A stretch of 64,000 nt of DNA from DATIJJ01 sp964612855. Its GTDB lineage: Bacteria > Pseudomonadota > Gammaproteobacteria > DSM-16500. The stretch is taken from the NCBI GenBank assembly GCA_964612855.1, contig CAZTDR010000002.1:1-64000 (forward strand), in the 5' to 3' direction. The position numbers were made by a program, and so were the translations under genes. The notes beneath the pieces are model-generated. The model saw nothing but the letters and a program-made list of their open reading frames with translations. It had not been told where the DNA came from and searched no databases. This document shows, piece by piece, positions 25,784 to 35,317 of this stretch (its first letter is position 1; the number at the start of each line of letters is the position of its first letter).

Positions 25784-27190
25784 CTATTTCACTTTATCCC
25801 GTGCTTGCACAAAATGCGCCAGCATTTTCTCTTGTCCCAGCAAAGCCGCAATATGCACTAATTCGGGTCCATTTTGCTCACCCGTCAATGCAATACGTAA
25901 TGGCATAAATAATTTCTTTCCAGAAACATTCAATTTTAACTTCAAATCATCGCAAATATTTTTTAATTCAATGCCATTTTTCTTCACTGATTCTATTGCT
26001 TCCACAAAAAATACCTCACCTGCTTCGCTTAAAATAGTTAACTGTTCATGCGTAAATTGCAATTCATGACCGAAGAAAATTTCTACCCAAATTTGGGCTT
26101 CATGGGGAAATAAAATATTTTTACGCATGACTTCCGCAAAGAGATTGCGTTTTAGTTCTGGCACTTTTTCCACAATTTCACTGCCAAGCCAAGCTAAAGT
26201 TGCCTCATTGTCCAACGTCATGACGGCTTCTTTTTGCCAATGCAATAATTGATTTTTATCAAATCGCGCTGGCGCACGGCTTAATTTTTCTATCTTGAAA
26301 TTTTTTGCCAGTTCAGCAAAACTCATCAATCCTTGTTGTTCATAAGTGTGACTTAAGCGAGCTAAATAATTTAATACAGCCAAAGGCAAATATCCCTGCT
26401 GGCGTACATCAAACAAGCTTGAACTACCATGGCGTTTAGACAAGGGCGCACCATCGTCACCGGTAATTAAAGACAAGTGCCCATACTGCGGCGTTGACAT
26501 AGCTAATGCTTGCAGAATCATTAATTGTCGAGGCGTATTGGCTAAATGATCTTCGCCGCGCATGGCGTGCGTGACTTTCATTAATGAATCATCAATGGCG
26601 TTACAAAACATAAATGACGCTGTGCCTTCTGCACGACGAATAATAAAATCGCCAATATCATCACTGTTAAATTTCTGTAACCCTTTGACCAAATCGACAA
26701 ATTCAATGGTTTTTTTCGGAGGGACATGAAAACGCAATGCTGGCTTCATGCCGTTCTCAATACGTGTTGCAATTTCTTCCTGGGTGAGTTTACGGCAAGT
26801 GCCGGGATAACGCGGCGCTTGTCCACGCGATAATTGAATTTTACGATTCAACGCTAATTCTTGGTCAGTACAAAAACACGGATAAGCCAAACCTTTTTGT
26901 TCGAGTTCTTGATAATAACGCTCATAAATCGCATGGCGTTGTGATTGCCAATAAGGTTGAGAGGGGCCGCCAACGCCAGGCCCTTCTTGCCAATTAGCTC
27001 CTAGCCAATGTAAGTCATCTTCCAGCATTTCTGTGTATTTGTGTTCTGAGCGAGCCAAATCCGTATCTTCGATTCGCAATATAAAAATACCCTGCTCTTT
27101 TGCAGCAAATAAGGCGCTAAATAATGCAGCGCGCGCATTACCAAGATGCAGCATACCGGTGGGGCTGGGTGAAAAACGGGTTCTTACCAT
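25784..27190 (-). CDS. gltX: glutamyl-tRNA synthetase
   Basis: Class I synthetase of 468 residues charging tRNA-Glu. It has the HLGN version of HIGH (FSPSPTGMLHLGNAR), KLSKR-type PLSKRHGSSS and the GluRS zinc cluster YPCFC...YPGTC. The ATG is five bases after the pdxJ stop with AGAGG inside the end of pdxJ, so these genes are co-transcribed. Many relatives carry a second gltX with tRNA-Gln activity; whether this copy discriminates cannot be read here. Confidence 0.95.
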   Translation of the reverse strand: MVRTRFSPSPTGMLHLGNARAALFSALFAAKEQGIFILRIEDTDLARSEHKYTEMLEDDLHWLGANWQEGPGVGGPSQPYWQSQRHAIYERYYQELEQKGLAYPCFCTDQELALNRKIQLSRGQAPRYPGTCRKLTQEEIATRIENGMKPALRFHVPPKKTIEFVDLVKGLQKFNSDDIGDFIIRRAEGTASFMFCNAIDDSLMKVTHAMRGEDHLANTPRQLMILQALAMSTPQYGHLSLITGDDGAPLSKRHGSSSLFDVRQQGYLPLAVLNYLARLSHTYEQQGLMSFAELAKNFKIEKLSRAPARFDKNQLLHWQKEAVMTLDNEATLAWLGSEIVEKVPELKRNLFAEVMRKNILFPHEAQIWVEIFFGHELQFTHEQLTILSEAGEVFFVEAIESVKKNGIELKNICDDLKLKLNVSGKKLFMPLRIALTGEQNGPELVHIAALLGQEKMLAHFVQARDKVK

Positions 27191-27194
27191 GTTG

Positions 27195-27923
27195 TTAACC
27201 TCTGGCTTCTATCATCAAGCGTTTCATTTCTCGCACGGCATTTTCTAATCCCGTAAAAAAAGCACGGGCAATAATGCCATGACCAATGTTTAATTCGTTA
27301 ATGTGTGGAATACGCGCGATCGCTTGGGTATTTTGATAATTCAAGCCATGACCGGCATTGACAATCAGACCTGCTTTCGCCGCAAATTCGGTGGCTACCA
27401 CGATGCGTTGTAATTCTTTTTTTTGCTCAATCGGGTTTTTTGCATCCGCATAAGTACCCGTATGAATTTCAATGGTGGGTGCTTTGCAACGTAGGGCGGC
27501 TTCAATTTGTTTAATATCGGGATCAATAAATAGCGAAACCTCCATGCCTTTTTCTGCCAGGCGTGCACAAGCGTCGCGTATGGTGGCTTCATCCGCTATG
27601 ACATTCAACCCCCCTTCGGTGGTTAATTCCTCTCTTTTTTCAGGGACAAAACAACAATGGGCCGGGCTGATTTTTTCAGCAAAGGCAAGCATTTTTTCAG
27701 TGACTGCCATTTCCAAATTGAGCCGGGTCAAAGACACTTGTTGAATCAATTCGACGTCGCGTTCTTGAATATGCCGACGATCTTCTCGCAAGTGGACAGT
27801 GATACCATCCGCACCGCCCTGCTCTGCAGCAAAAACGGCTTCTATAGGGTCTGGATAACGCGTCAAACGTGCTTGCCGTAACGTGGCAATATGATCAATA
27901 TTAACGCCTAATAAAATAGTCAT
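27195..27923 (-). CDS. pdxJ: pyridoxine 5'-phosphate synthase
   Basis: Makes pyridoxine 5'-phosphate from deoxyxylulose 5-phosphate and 3-amino-2-oxopropyl phosphate. The 242-residue TIM barrel shows LGVNIDHIATLRQAR at the N-terminus, DGITVHLREDRRHI, FVPEKREELTTEGG and GHGLNYQN, all PdxJ signatures. ATGA overlap with recO shows translational coupling, the usual gammaproteobacterial recO-pdxJ order. Confidence 0.96.
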   Translation of the reverse strand: MTILLGVNIDHIATLRQARLTRYPDPIEAVFAAEQGGADGITVHLREDRRHIQERDVELIQQVSLTRLNLEMAVTEKMLAFAEKISPAHCCFVPEKREELTTEGGLNVIADEATIRDACARLAEKGMEVSLFIDPDIKQIEAALRCKAPTIEIHTGTYADAKNPIEQKKELQRIVVATEFAAKAGLIVNAGHGLNYQNTQAIARIPHINELNIGHGIIARAFFTGLENAVREMKRLMIEARG

Positions 27924-28624
27924 CTTCCCGTCACTCCTATAAATAACTTGCGGCTTTGCAAGGGCTTTGGCCCCAAGACTATCCCCAGCGCAATTCGCAT
28001 TAACCGTTTTATTTCTTTCAAGGAATCAGCATCTGCTTGATCGAGCTGTCCAGTCGCTAAGACCACTAGACTTTTACCTTGAAAAATCAGGGGATCAGCC
28101 TCGTTGGTTTCGCCCTGATAAAGCTCAAAACCTTGCTCGGGATGAAAACGATAAAGTTGGTCAGCCAGAAAAGCGTGTTGTAGCTGCAATCCATATCCCA
28201 GTTCATCTAATAGTTTTTTTTCAAATAATCGCAAATATTTTTGGTCTAAAGTAGCTTGGCTTAATTCTAACAAGGTCTCTTGATAAATGGTATAAAGTTG
28301 TGGGTGGGGATCCTGTTTTTGTAGCAAGCGGATTAAGAGTTCGTTGAGATAAAAACCACTCAATAAACATTCTCCTTGAAGTAAGATCGGCATGCTTTGT
28401 GCTTCTACCCCATCCAACGTCATGAGCTCTGTTTTCCCACGCCAAGATACCCACAGCCCTCTAAAAGGCTGTAGTAAGGCTCGCATTTGAGAGCGATTTT
28501 TTCTGACCCCGCGTGCAATTAAAGCGATACGGCCATAATCTTTGGTGAAGACATCCAGTAATAAACTGGTCTCGCGGTAAGGCCGGTGATGGAGAATAAA
28601 AGCAGGTTGAAGGGAGATGCGCAT
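27920..28624 (-). CDS. recO: DNA repair protein RecO
   Basis: Recombination mediator that helps load RecA on SSB-coated DNA with RecR. The ATG at 28624 gives 234 residues, with the N-terminal OB fold (AFILHHRPYRETSLLLDVFT) and helical C-terminal domain (LYTIYQETLLEL). No zinc cysteines are seen, as in E. coli RecO. The frame continues to 28708, but this leader is read through a GTAG repeat. Normally recO directly follows era; here an opposite-strand epmB and repeats separate them. Confidence 0.93.
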   Translation of the reverse strand: MRISLQPAFILHHRPYRETSLLLDVFTKDYGRIALIARGVRKNRSQMRALLQPFRGLWVSWRGKTELMTLDGVEAQSMPILLQGECLLSGFYLNELLIRLLQKQDPHPQLYTIYQETLLELSQATLDQKYLRLFEKKLLDELGYGLQLQHAFLADQLYRFHPEQGFELYQGETNEADPLIFQGKSLVVLATGQLDQADADSLKEIKRLMRIALGIVLGPKPLQSRKLFIGVTGR

Positions 28625-28666
28625 AGATAACAAAATACAGGAATTTTCAAAGAAAATACATAAAAT

Positions 28667-28772
28667 GTAGGGTGGATTAGATGCGTTCTTTGCATCGTAA
28701 TCCACCAAATATGAAAGCTATTATTTTGACGGGGTGAATTACGATGCAAAGAACGCATCTAATCCACCCTAC
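28667..28772. repeat. inverted pair of family A GTAG repeats
   Basis: Two 40-base copies face each other: plus orientation 28667-28706 and minus orientation 28733-28772. The arms are mutually complementary, so the 106 bases can form one long hairpin. They lie in the divergent gap between recO and epmB. Confidence 0.88.
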
Positions 28773-28813
28773 ATCTGGTATATACTCCCATTTTACTCTT
28801 GAACCCCATAATT

Positions 28814-29851
28814 ATGTCTAAAAAAACATTACGTACCGTAGCATCCCTTGCTAAACATCAATTTGTCTCTTCTTCTGCTGTTTCTGAATTAGAAAAAGTC
28901 GCTGAAGGTTTTTCAATCGCGATTACCCCACAGATGCAGCAATTGATTGATAAAACAAATCCGCAGGATCCCATCGCCAAGCAATTTATTCCGGATATTA
29001 ACGAATTAACGCATTCATTAAACGAGAATCAAGATCCTATTGGCGATCAAACCCATACGAAAGTCAAAGGTATTGTTCATCGTTATGCCGATCGTTGTTT
29101 GTTTATGCCAGTGCTAGTGTGCCCTGTTTATTGTCGTTTTTGTTTTCGTAAGGAAAAGGTGGGAACGTCTGAGCAAACACTCACTCCGGAAGAAATAGAG
29201 GCGGCATTTTCCTATATCGCAGCACACCAAGACATTTGGGAAGTCATTTTTACCGGCGGTGATCCCTTTATTTTGAAACCTGCTATGCTGAAAGCCTTTT
29301 TGCAACGTCTGAAAACAATAGACCATGTGGACATTATTCGTATTCATACTCGCGTGCCTATGGTGGATTCAGCGCGTATTAATGACGAAATGATTTCAGC
29401 GTTGCAATGCGGTAAACCCGTTTTTGTGATGATCCATGCGAATCATCCTAACGAATTTACGCCAGAGGCCATAGGGGCTTGTGCGCGCTTAGTGGATGCA
29501 GGAATTCCGCTGTTGAGCCAAACGGTTTTACTGAAAGATATTAATGATAATATCGATACTTTAAGTCAATTAATGCGTTGCTTCATTAAAAATCGGATTA
29601 AGCCTTATTATTTGCATCAAGGGGATTTGGCTTTAGGGACAGGACATTTTCGTACATCCATTGCAAAGGGACAGGAATTAGTTAAACAATTATGGGGACG
29701 TTTTTCCGGACTTTGTCAGCCCACGTATGTGTTGGATATTCCCGGCGGGCATGGAAAATCGCCGATTCATTCGAGTTGCATTTCGGTGGATAAACAAGGT
29801 GATTACCAGATTGAAGATTATCAGGGAAATTTACATACCTATATAGAATAA
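28814..29851 (+). CDS. epmB: EF-P lysine 2,3-aminomutase-type radical SAM protein (EpmB)
   Basis: Radical SAM, PLP-dependent KamA-family enzyme. EpmB converts alpha-lysine to beta-lysine for attachment to elongation factor P. The 345 residues match EpmB rather than the longer clostridial KamA. The cluster motif is CPVYCRFCFRKEKVG (CxxxCxxC), then FTGGDPF and the C-terminal PGGHGKSP. The ATG at 28814 is preferred over TTG 28799. efp and epmA are not nearby. The gene sits in reverse orientation inside the era-recO cluster with palindromic repeats on both sides. Confidence 0.88.
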   Translation: MSKKTLRTVASLAKHQFVSSSAVSELEKVAEGFSIAITPQMQQLIDKTNPQDPIAKQFIPDINELTHSLNENQDPIGDQTHTKVKGIVHRYADRCLFMPVLVCPVYCRFCFRKEKVGTSEQTLTPEEIEAAFSYIAAHQDIWEVIFTGGDPFILKPAMLKAFLQRLKTIDHVDIIRIHTRVPMVDSARINDEMISALQCGKPVFVMIHANHPNEFTPEAIGACARLVDAGIPLLSQTVLLKDINDNIDTLSQLMRCFIKNRIKPYYLHQGDLALGTGHFRTSIAKGQELVKQLWGRFSGLCQPTYVLDIPGGHGKSPIHSSCISVDKQGDYQIEDYQGNLHTYIE

Positions 29852-29926
29852 AATGAAGCGCGAGGAGTAATAAAATGAATGGTGGGGCCGCACTGACAAA
29901 GCTCTGCCGGGACAAAAACGCTTCGA

Positions 29927-30005
29927 GTAGGGGCGGACCCGTGTGTCCGCCCGGACTTTACCGTTGAGGCCGCTGGGCGGACACACGGGTCGGGTCCGCC
30001 CCTAC
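29927..30005. repeat. inverted pair of family C GTAG repeats
   Basis: Plus copy 29927-29952 (GTAGGGGCGGACCCGTGTG...CCGCCC) and minus copy 29975-30005, which carries a short extra duplication GGGTC in its arm. They face each other across 22 bases and could act as terminator for the convergent epmB and era. Confidence 0.85.
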
Positions 30006-30032
30006 CAAATGTTGTGTGAAGTGCGGCGAGTA

Positions 30033-30929
30033 TTATTCATTCTCAAATCCCAAACTCCCCAAGGCTCGCTCATCGTCCGTCCAATCGCTTTTCACTTTGA
30101 CCCATAACCGTAAAAAAACTTTCATTCCCAGTAATTTTACAATTTCTTTTCGCGCCGCCGTACCAATGGTTTTTAAGCGTTCACCATTTTTTCCGATCAC
30201 AATCGGTTTTTGACTTTCTCGTTCAACCCAAATGATCGCACTGATATCGATCATCTTGCCCTCTTGTTTCATGGATTCCACGACAACGGTAGTGCTATAA
30301 GGTAATTCTTGTTCGGTCGCACGTATGAGTTTTTCGCGAATAATTTCGGCCGTTTGAAAACGCTCATTTTTATCGGTGATTTGCTCATCGGGAAAAAGAT
30401 GTGGGCCTTCTGGCATCATCGTCGCAATCGTTTCTTCCAGTGCATCTAAATTTTCTTTACGTCTGGCGGAGATAGGAATGATGTGTGCAAAATGATATTT
30501 TTGCTGAAACTTTTCGATGAGGGGCAGAATTTCTTTTTTATCGCCTAATTTATCAATTTTATTGATGACTAAAACCGTGGGGACATCTGCTTCCTTAATT
30601 TTTTGTAGTACCAGCTCATCATCTTCCAGCCAGCGTGTGGCTTCGACAATAAAAATAATGACATCGGCATCTAAAATAACAGCATTCGCTAATCGATTCA
30701 TATAGCGATTCATGGCGCGTTTTTCTGCGTCATGCAGGCCGGGCGTATCAATATAAACAATTTGTGTTTCGCCTAGCGTTTTAATACCTAAAATTTGTTG
30801 GCGAGTGGTTTGTGGTTTCGGAGAAATAATACTGATTTTTTGACCGATTAATGCATTTAGCAAGGTAGACTTCCCTACATTCGGACGTCCAACGATTGCA
30901 ACATAACCACATTTTTCTGCTGTTTTCAT
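30033..30929 (-). CDS. era: GTPase Era
   Basis: Essential GTPase that binds 16S rRNA during small-subunit assembly. The 298 residues have G1 GRPNVGKST, G3 DTPGLHD, G4 NKIDK, G5 SARRKENL and the C-terminal KH domain (REKLIRATEQELPYS...VIGKNGERLKTIG). It overlaps rnc by four bases (ATGA), so the two are coupled as in E. coli. Confidence 0.97.
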   Translation of the reverse strand: MKTAEKCGYVAIVGRPNVGKSTLLNALIGQKISIISPKPQTTRQQILGIKTLGETQIVYIDTPGLHDAEKRAMNRYMNRLANAVILDADVIIFIVEATRWLEDDELVLQKIKEADVPTVLVINKIDKLGDKKEILPLIEKFQQKYHFAHIIPISARRKENLDALEETIATMMPEGPHLFPDEQITDKNERFQTAEIIREKLIRATEQELPYSTTVVVESMKQEGKMIDISAIIWVERESQKPIVIGKNGERLKTIGTAARKEIVKLLGMKVFLRLWVKVKSDWTDDERALGSLGFENE

Positions 30930-31597
30930 TTTTTAATGACCTCTAACATAGTTTCCGCTGCTTGTTGTTCTGCGCGACGACGACTGGTGCCTTTAGCAAG
31001 GATTTTTTTATCTTGCACAACGCAACTGACTACAAAAATTTGTTGGTGAGCTTCGCCTTCGATAGCTTCTACTTCATAAACAGGCAAAGTGAGATGTTGA
31101 CGTTGCAAATATTCTTGCAATTGTGTTTTAGGATCTTTATGACTGGAGGCATAACTCAGGGATGCCAGTAAGGGTTGATACCAACGCAAAATGGCTGCAC
31201 GAATGGTCGCAAAATCACTATCTAAATAAATGGCGCCGATAATCGCTTCCATGGCGCAGGAAATGATAGAGGCGCGTGTGTGTCCACCGCTTTTTAATTC
31301 CCCCATGCCCAGATGCAAATAACGGCCTAGATCAAACTCTTTACCTAGTGTGGCCAGGGTGTCGCGATTAATTAAAGTAGCACGCCATCGACTTAATTCG
31401 CCTTCATGAGCATAAGGAAATTGTAGGTACAGTGCTTCAGCAATCACGAGATTGACAATCGAATCGCCAAAAAATTCGAGACGCTCATTGTTTTCATCGC
31501 TACTGCTGCGATGGGTCAATGCCATTTTTAATAAATGAAAGTCTTGAAAGGAATAACCTAACTTTCGGCATAATTCTTGATAGGTTGTATTGATCAT
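30926..31597 (-). CDS. rnc: ribonuclease III
   Basis: Double-strand-specific RNase for rRNA and mRNA processing. The 223 residues include the signature ERLEFFGDSIVNLVIAEAL with catalytic acidic residues, a second acidic site in AMEAIIGAIYLDS, and a C-terminal dsRNA-binding domain (DPKTQLQEYLQ...GTSRRRAEQQAAE). It is one base from lepB and overlaps era. Confidence 0.97.
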   Translation of the reverse strand: MINTTYQELCRKLGYSFQDFHLLKMALTHRSSSDENNERLEFFGDSIVNLVIAEALYLQFPYAHEGELSRWRATLINRDTLATLGKEFDLGRYLHLGMGELKSGGHTRASIISCAMEAIIGAIYLDSDFATIRAAILRWYQPLLASLSYASSHKDPKTQLQEYLQRQHLTLPVYEVEAIEGEAHQQIFVVSCVVQDKKILAKGTSRRRAEQQAAETMLEVIKK

Positions 31598-31598
31598 A

Positions 31599-32378
31599 TT
31601 AATGAATTACCGAGCCTATTCGGCGCCAACGAATTTTATGGAGCCAATCCGCATTGCCATCCCAGCTCATCCAAATGGCACTGGCTTTACCAATAATATT
31701 TTTGTCAGGCACAAACCCCCAAAAACGACTGTCTGCGCTATCATCACGGTTATCACCCATGGCAAAATACATGCCAGGCGGTACGACAATATCTTTCAAA
31801 TCATGACTGGGACGCTCGGGAATTTGAAAAATCGCATGCTTGACGCCTAAAAGATCTTCCTGCTTTTGCACGACGCTCCAACTGCTGTCATCAGGTCCAT
31901 GATCAATGGTATTTTTTTCAAATTCTTGCGGAATTTTTTTACCATTGACATAAAGCACTTTATCAATGTAACTGATGCGATCGCCCGGTAAGCCAATGAC
32001 GCGCTTAATAAAATCAAGGGAGGGATTGGCTGGATAACGAAACACAATAATGTCACCGTGTTTTAATTCTCCCACAGGAATAATTTTTCGATGCACAACA
32101 GGTAAGCGAACACCATAATCAAATTTATTAACCAGAATAAAATCTCCGACTAATAAGGTCGGTTCTAATGAGCCGGAAGGAATACGAAAAGGTTCGTATA
32201 AAAATGAGCGGAGCAAAAATACGATTAATAGAACAGGAAAAAATGAACGGGCATAATCGATGATGACGGGCATTTTTTCTGTTTTGCGATGACGAGCGAA
32301 AAAGATGACATCAATTAAATAAATTACGCCGCTAATGAGAGTGGCATAAAATAAAATGAGTTCAAAATTAAAGTTCAC
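31599..32378 (-). CDS. lepB: signal peptidase I
   Basis: Inner-membrane leader peptidase of 259 residues with two N-terminal transmembrane segments (7-26 and 43-64 approximately). The nucleophile is in RIPSGSLEPTLLVGD, where Leu replaces the common Met; the general-base Lys is in FIKRVIGLPGDRI, and box E is GDNRDDSADSR. Translation starts at GTG 32378 behind AAGGAA. Gene order lepA-lepB-rnc-era is the standard gammaproteobacterial operon, although a family B repeat separates lepA and lepB here. Confidence 0.95.
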   Translation of the reverse strand: MNFNFELILFYATLISGVIYLIDVIFFARHRKTEKMPVIIDYARSFFPVLLIVFLLRSFLYEPFRIPSGSLEPTLLVGDFILVNKFDYGVRLPVVHRKIIPVGELKHGDIIVFRYPANPSLDFIKRVIGLPGDRISYIDKVLYVNGKKIPQEFEKNTIDHGPDDSSWSVVQKQEDLLGVKHAIFQIPERPSHDLKDIVVPPGMYFAMGDNRDDSADSRFWGFVPDKNIIGKASAIWMSWDGNADWLHKIRWRRIGSVIH

Positions 32379-32428
32379 AATGGGTTCCTTTTAAGATTGT
32401 TTCTGTTATCTGTTTGCTATCGCCGCAG

Positions 32429-32452
32429 GGCACGGCACGCCGTGCCCCTACC
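32429..32452 (-). repeat. GTAG-headed palindromic repeat, family B
   Basis: A clean 24-base copy, GGGCACGGCACGCCGTGCCC plus CTAC, lies in the 78-base gap between the lepA stop and the lepB start. Confidence 0.85.
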
Positions 32453-32456
32453 GTCA

Positions 32457-34256
32457 TTATTTTTTGTCTACCTTTAAAACTGCTAGAAATGCTTCTTGGG
32501 GGATTTCCACATTTCCTACTTGTTTCATGCGTTTTTTGCCTTCTTTTTGTTTTTCTAGCAATTTACGTTTACGGGATATGTCACCACCATAACATTTTGC
32601 TAACACGTTTTTCCGCAATGCTTTTACTGTGCTACGAGCAATAATGTGCGCGCCAATGGCTGCTTGAATGGCGACATCAAACATTTGCCGTGGAATGAGT
32701 TCCTGCATTTTTTCTGCTAATTGTCGGCCTTTGTATTGCGATTGCTCGCGATGAACAATGACAGCCAATGCATCGACTTTTTCGCCATTAATGAGTAAAT
32801 CTAATTTGACTAAATCAGCGGTTTGGAAGTAGGCAAAACTGTAATCCAAAGAAGCATAACCACGACTGACAGATTTTAATCGATCAAAAAAATCGAGCAC
32901 AATTTCAGCCATTGGAATTTCATATGACAATGCGATTTGATTTCCCAGATACTGCATATTTTTTTGCGTGCCACGGCGTTCAACACAAAGTGTGATAACA
33001 CTACCTAAATATTGTTGTGGCACCAAAATATTGACTGTGGCAATGGGTTCACGAATTTCTTCAATATAACTCACGGGTGGTAATTTAGAAGGGTTATCAA
33101 TATAAAGCGTTTCACCTTTCGTTGATATTACTTCATAGACCACAGTCGGTGCTGTGGTAATCAAATTCATATTATATTCGCGTTCCAGCCGTTCTTGGAC
33201 AATTTCCATATGCAACATGCCCAAAAAGCCACAACGAAAACCAAATCCTAATGCTTCCGATGATTCAGGTTCAAAAAATAACGCTGCGTCATTTAAGCAA
33301 AGTTTAGCGAGCGCTTCACGAAATGCAGGAAAATCTTCTGAACTAATTGGGAATAAACCTGCATAGACTTGAGGTTTAATTTTTTTGAATCCAGGTAAAA
33401 CGTCTGTCGCACCTTTATTGACATGCGTTAAGGTATCGCCGACAGGTGCGCCGTTAATGTCTTTAATACCGGCAACTACGTAACCGACTTCACCGGCACT
33501 GAGAGAGCCTGTCGGTGAGCGTTTGGGTGTAAACACACCGATACCACCGACTTCATAGGATCGCCCCGTCGACATGACTTGCATTTTTTCACCCATTTTC
33601 AACGTGCCATTTTTAACACGCACCAACGAGACGACACCCAAATAACTGTCAAACCATGAGTCAATAATTAATGCTTGTAAGGGGGCGGCAGAATCGCCTT
33701 CGGGTGGCGGAATGTCTGCCACGATTTTTTCGAGCAATTCACTAATACCGATACCCATTTTGGCGCTGACACCTAAGGCGCCTTGGGCTTCGATGCCAAT
33801 AATTTCTTCAATTTCTTTAATGACACGCTCAGGATCTGCTTGTGGCAAGTCAATTTTATTTAAAACCGGCACGACTTCGAGGCCTTGTTCTATGGCTGTA
33901 TAGCAAACGGCTAACGTTTGTGCTTCTACACCCTGCCCTGCATCCACGACTAATAATGCGCCTTCACAAGCGGCAAGCGAGCGCGAAACTTCATAGGAAA
34001 AATCGACATGGCCTGGGGTATCAATAAAATTGAGCTGATAGGTTTGTCCATTTTTTGCTTTGTAATCGAGGGTAACGCTGTGCGCTTTAATGGTAATACC
34101 ACGCTCCCGCTCCAAGTCCATGGAATCTAGAACCTGTTCAGCCATTTCCCGTTCACTTAAGCCGCCGCATAGTTGGATTAATCGATCGGCCAAGGTGGAT
34201 TTTCCATGATCAATATGGGCAATAATTGAAAAATTACGAATGTGTTGAATCTGCAT
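32457..34256 (-). CDS. lepA: elongation factor 4 (LepA)
   Basis: Ribosome-associated translational GTPase of 599 residues with standard domains: G1 AHIDHGKST, G2 RERGITI, G3 DTPGHVDF, G4 NKIDL, then domains II, III, V and the LepA-specific C-terminal domain (KCYGGDISRKRKLLEKQ). It starts the lepA-lepB-rnc-era group; the promoter region upstream (34257-34340) is A.T-rich but no clear box was identified. Confidence 0.97.
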   Translation of the reverse strand: MQIQHIRNFSIIAHIDHGKSTLADRLIQLCGGLSEREMAEQVLDSMDLERERGITIKAHSVTLDYKAKNGQTYQLNFIDTPGHVDFSYEVSRSLAACEGALLVVDAGQGVEAQTLAVCYTAIEQGLEVVPVLNKIDLPQADPERVIKEIEEIIGIEAQGALGVSAKMGIGISELLEKIVADIPPPEGDSAAPLQALIIDSWFDSYLGVVSLVRVKNGTLKMGEKMQVMSTGRSYEVGGIGVFTPKRSPTGSLSAGEVGYVVAGIKDINGAPVGDTLTHVNKGATDVLPGFKKIKPQVYAGLFPISSEDFPAFREALAKLCLNDAALFFEPESSEALGFGFRCGFLGMLHMEIVQERLEREYNMNLITTAPTVVYEVISTKGETLYIDNPSKLPPVSYIEEIREPIATVNILVPQQYLGSVITLCVERRGTQKNMQYLGNQIALSYEIPMAEIVLDFFDRLKSVSRGYASLDYSFAYFQTADLVKLDLLINGEKVDALAVIVHREQSQYKGRQLAEKMQELIPRQMFDVAIQAAIGAHIIARSTVKALRKNVLAKCYGGDISRKRKLLEKQKEGKKRMKQVGNVEIPQEAFLAVLKVDKK

Positions 34257-34352
34257 TAATGGCTCGTTTTGAGGTTTTCTTAAAGGCGGAAATGGTAACT
34301 GATTTTTGTTGATTTGTAACGAATTTGTCGCCCTTTTAGGGTAGACGGGGGT

Positions 34353-34378
34353 GTAGGGGCGGACCCGTGTGTCCGCCC
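34353..34378 (+). repeat. GTAG-headed palindromic repeat, family C
   Basis: A 26-base copy GTAGGGGCGGACCCGTGTG...CGCCC, identical to the one at 29927, upstream of lepA. Confidence 0.85.
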
Positions 34379-34403
34379 TGCGGCCTCGACCTTATACGAT
34401 AAA

Positions 34404-34518
34404 GGTGGATTACGACGCCAAAAGCGCGTCTAATCCACCCTACATTTATTTTTTGATTTGTTTTAATCTATGAACATCGTAGGGTGGATTAGACGCGCTT
34501 TTGGCGTCGTAATCCACC
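34404..34518. repeat. outward-facing pair of family A GTAG repeats
   Basis: A minus copy at 34404-34443 and a plus copy at 34479-34518, each 40 bases, arranged with the GTAG heads pointing at each other. With the family C copy at 34353 they fill most of the 270-base gap between lepA and ygfX. Confidence 0.87.
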
Positions 34519-34526
34519 ATTTAGTA

Positions 34527-34940
34527 TTAAGTTGTTTTCGATAATTTAAAATATCGTAATCTAACCGTCAGTTGACGATAAAGTGGCTCAGGCATCGCAT
34601 CTTTGAAGATCATATACGATTGTTTATAGCGTTTTCCTAACTGATGAAAGCGTAAAATGGTCAAGAATGGCGTAATCGTGCTATCGCCTGCAAGAGTAAT
34701 GTTAACTGGCCTATTTTCTTTTTTTAGATACCATCCATCCTCATCCTGACTAATTCCATCCCATTGTTTTTGGCGGTAAAAATTGAATATGCCATAACCT
34801 ATCACGATAATAACCAACAAAATTCTACTAAAGGGTGCCCACGGCAAATACAGCACACTAAAGACACTTGTTATTAGAATAATCGCTTGTATCATCACAA
34901 AATAACTAGAGAAACGAAGCGTGCTTTCGAATTTTGGCAT
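34527..34940 (-). CDS. ygfX: YgfX (CptA)-like membrane protein
   Basis: A 137-residue protein with two N-terminal transmembrane segments (about 12-34 and 37-53) and a polar C-terminal half. E. coli YgfX has the same topology, was reported to affect cytoskeletal proteins, and is always coupled to sdhE. Here the start overlaps the sdhE gene by 35 bases. Assignment rests mainly on that pairing plus topology; sequence identity could not be measured. Confidence 0.75.
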   Translation of the reverse strand: MPKFESTLRFSSYFVMIQAIILITSVFSVLYLPWAPFSRILLVIIVIGYGIFNFYRQKQWDGISQDEDGWYLKKENRPVNITLAGDSTITPFLTILRFHQLGKRYKQSYMIFKDAMPEPLYRQLTVRLRYFKLSKTT

Positions 34941-35172
34941 GATTCCTCACTTTTTCGACTATTTCGACGTGTTCTGCCGTCGGAGTTTCCTTGCCCGTCA
35001 ACCACATAAATAGCTCTTGATCATTCGATTCAAGCAAGGCAATAAACTTTTCTTGATCGACAAGAGAGGCTGTTGAATAGGCTTCTTCTAAATAATTTCC
35101 TAATAAAACATCAAGTTCCAGCATTCCACGTCGGCAAGCCCAGCGTAAACGGGGGGGAATAGTTTGATTCAT
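34906..35172 (-). CDS. sdhE: FAD assembly factor SdhE (YgfY)
   Basis: A small cytosolic factor promoting covalent flavinylation of succinate dehydrogenase SdhA. The 88 residues contain the family RGM-E motif (RRGMLELDVLLGNYLEEAY) and LLESNDQELFMWLTGKE, an all-helical SdhE fold. It overlaps ygfX by 35 bases, as in E. coli sdhE-ygfX. Confidence 0.93.
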   Translation of the reverse strand: MNQTIPPRLRWACRRGMLELDVLLGNYLEEAYSTASLVDQEKFIALLESNDQELFMWLTGKETPTAEHVEIVEKVRNHAKIRKHASFL

Positions 35173-35317
35173 AATAACCTCTTAAGGTTTTGATAATATT
35201 GGTTAGCTATTATATTGATAAGAGCCTTGGTATGCAGTATTCTTTAGGCAAATTATAATAAAAGAAACTCGCCAAGGAATGGCATCACGGTATAAATTCT
35301 TACGGTGGGTAGCATTT

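Noticed and set aside
28667..28772. CRISPR-like spacing of repeated 40-base units
   Set aside because: The units alternate orientation, are palindromic, number two to three per site and lack unique spacers of fixed length; no cas gene is present.
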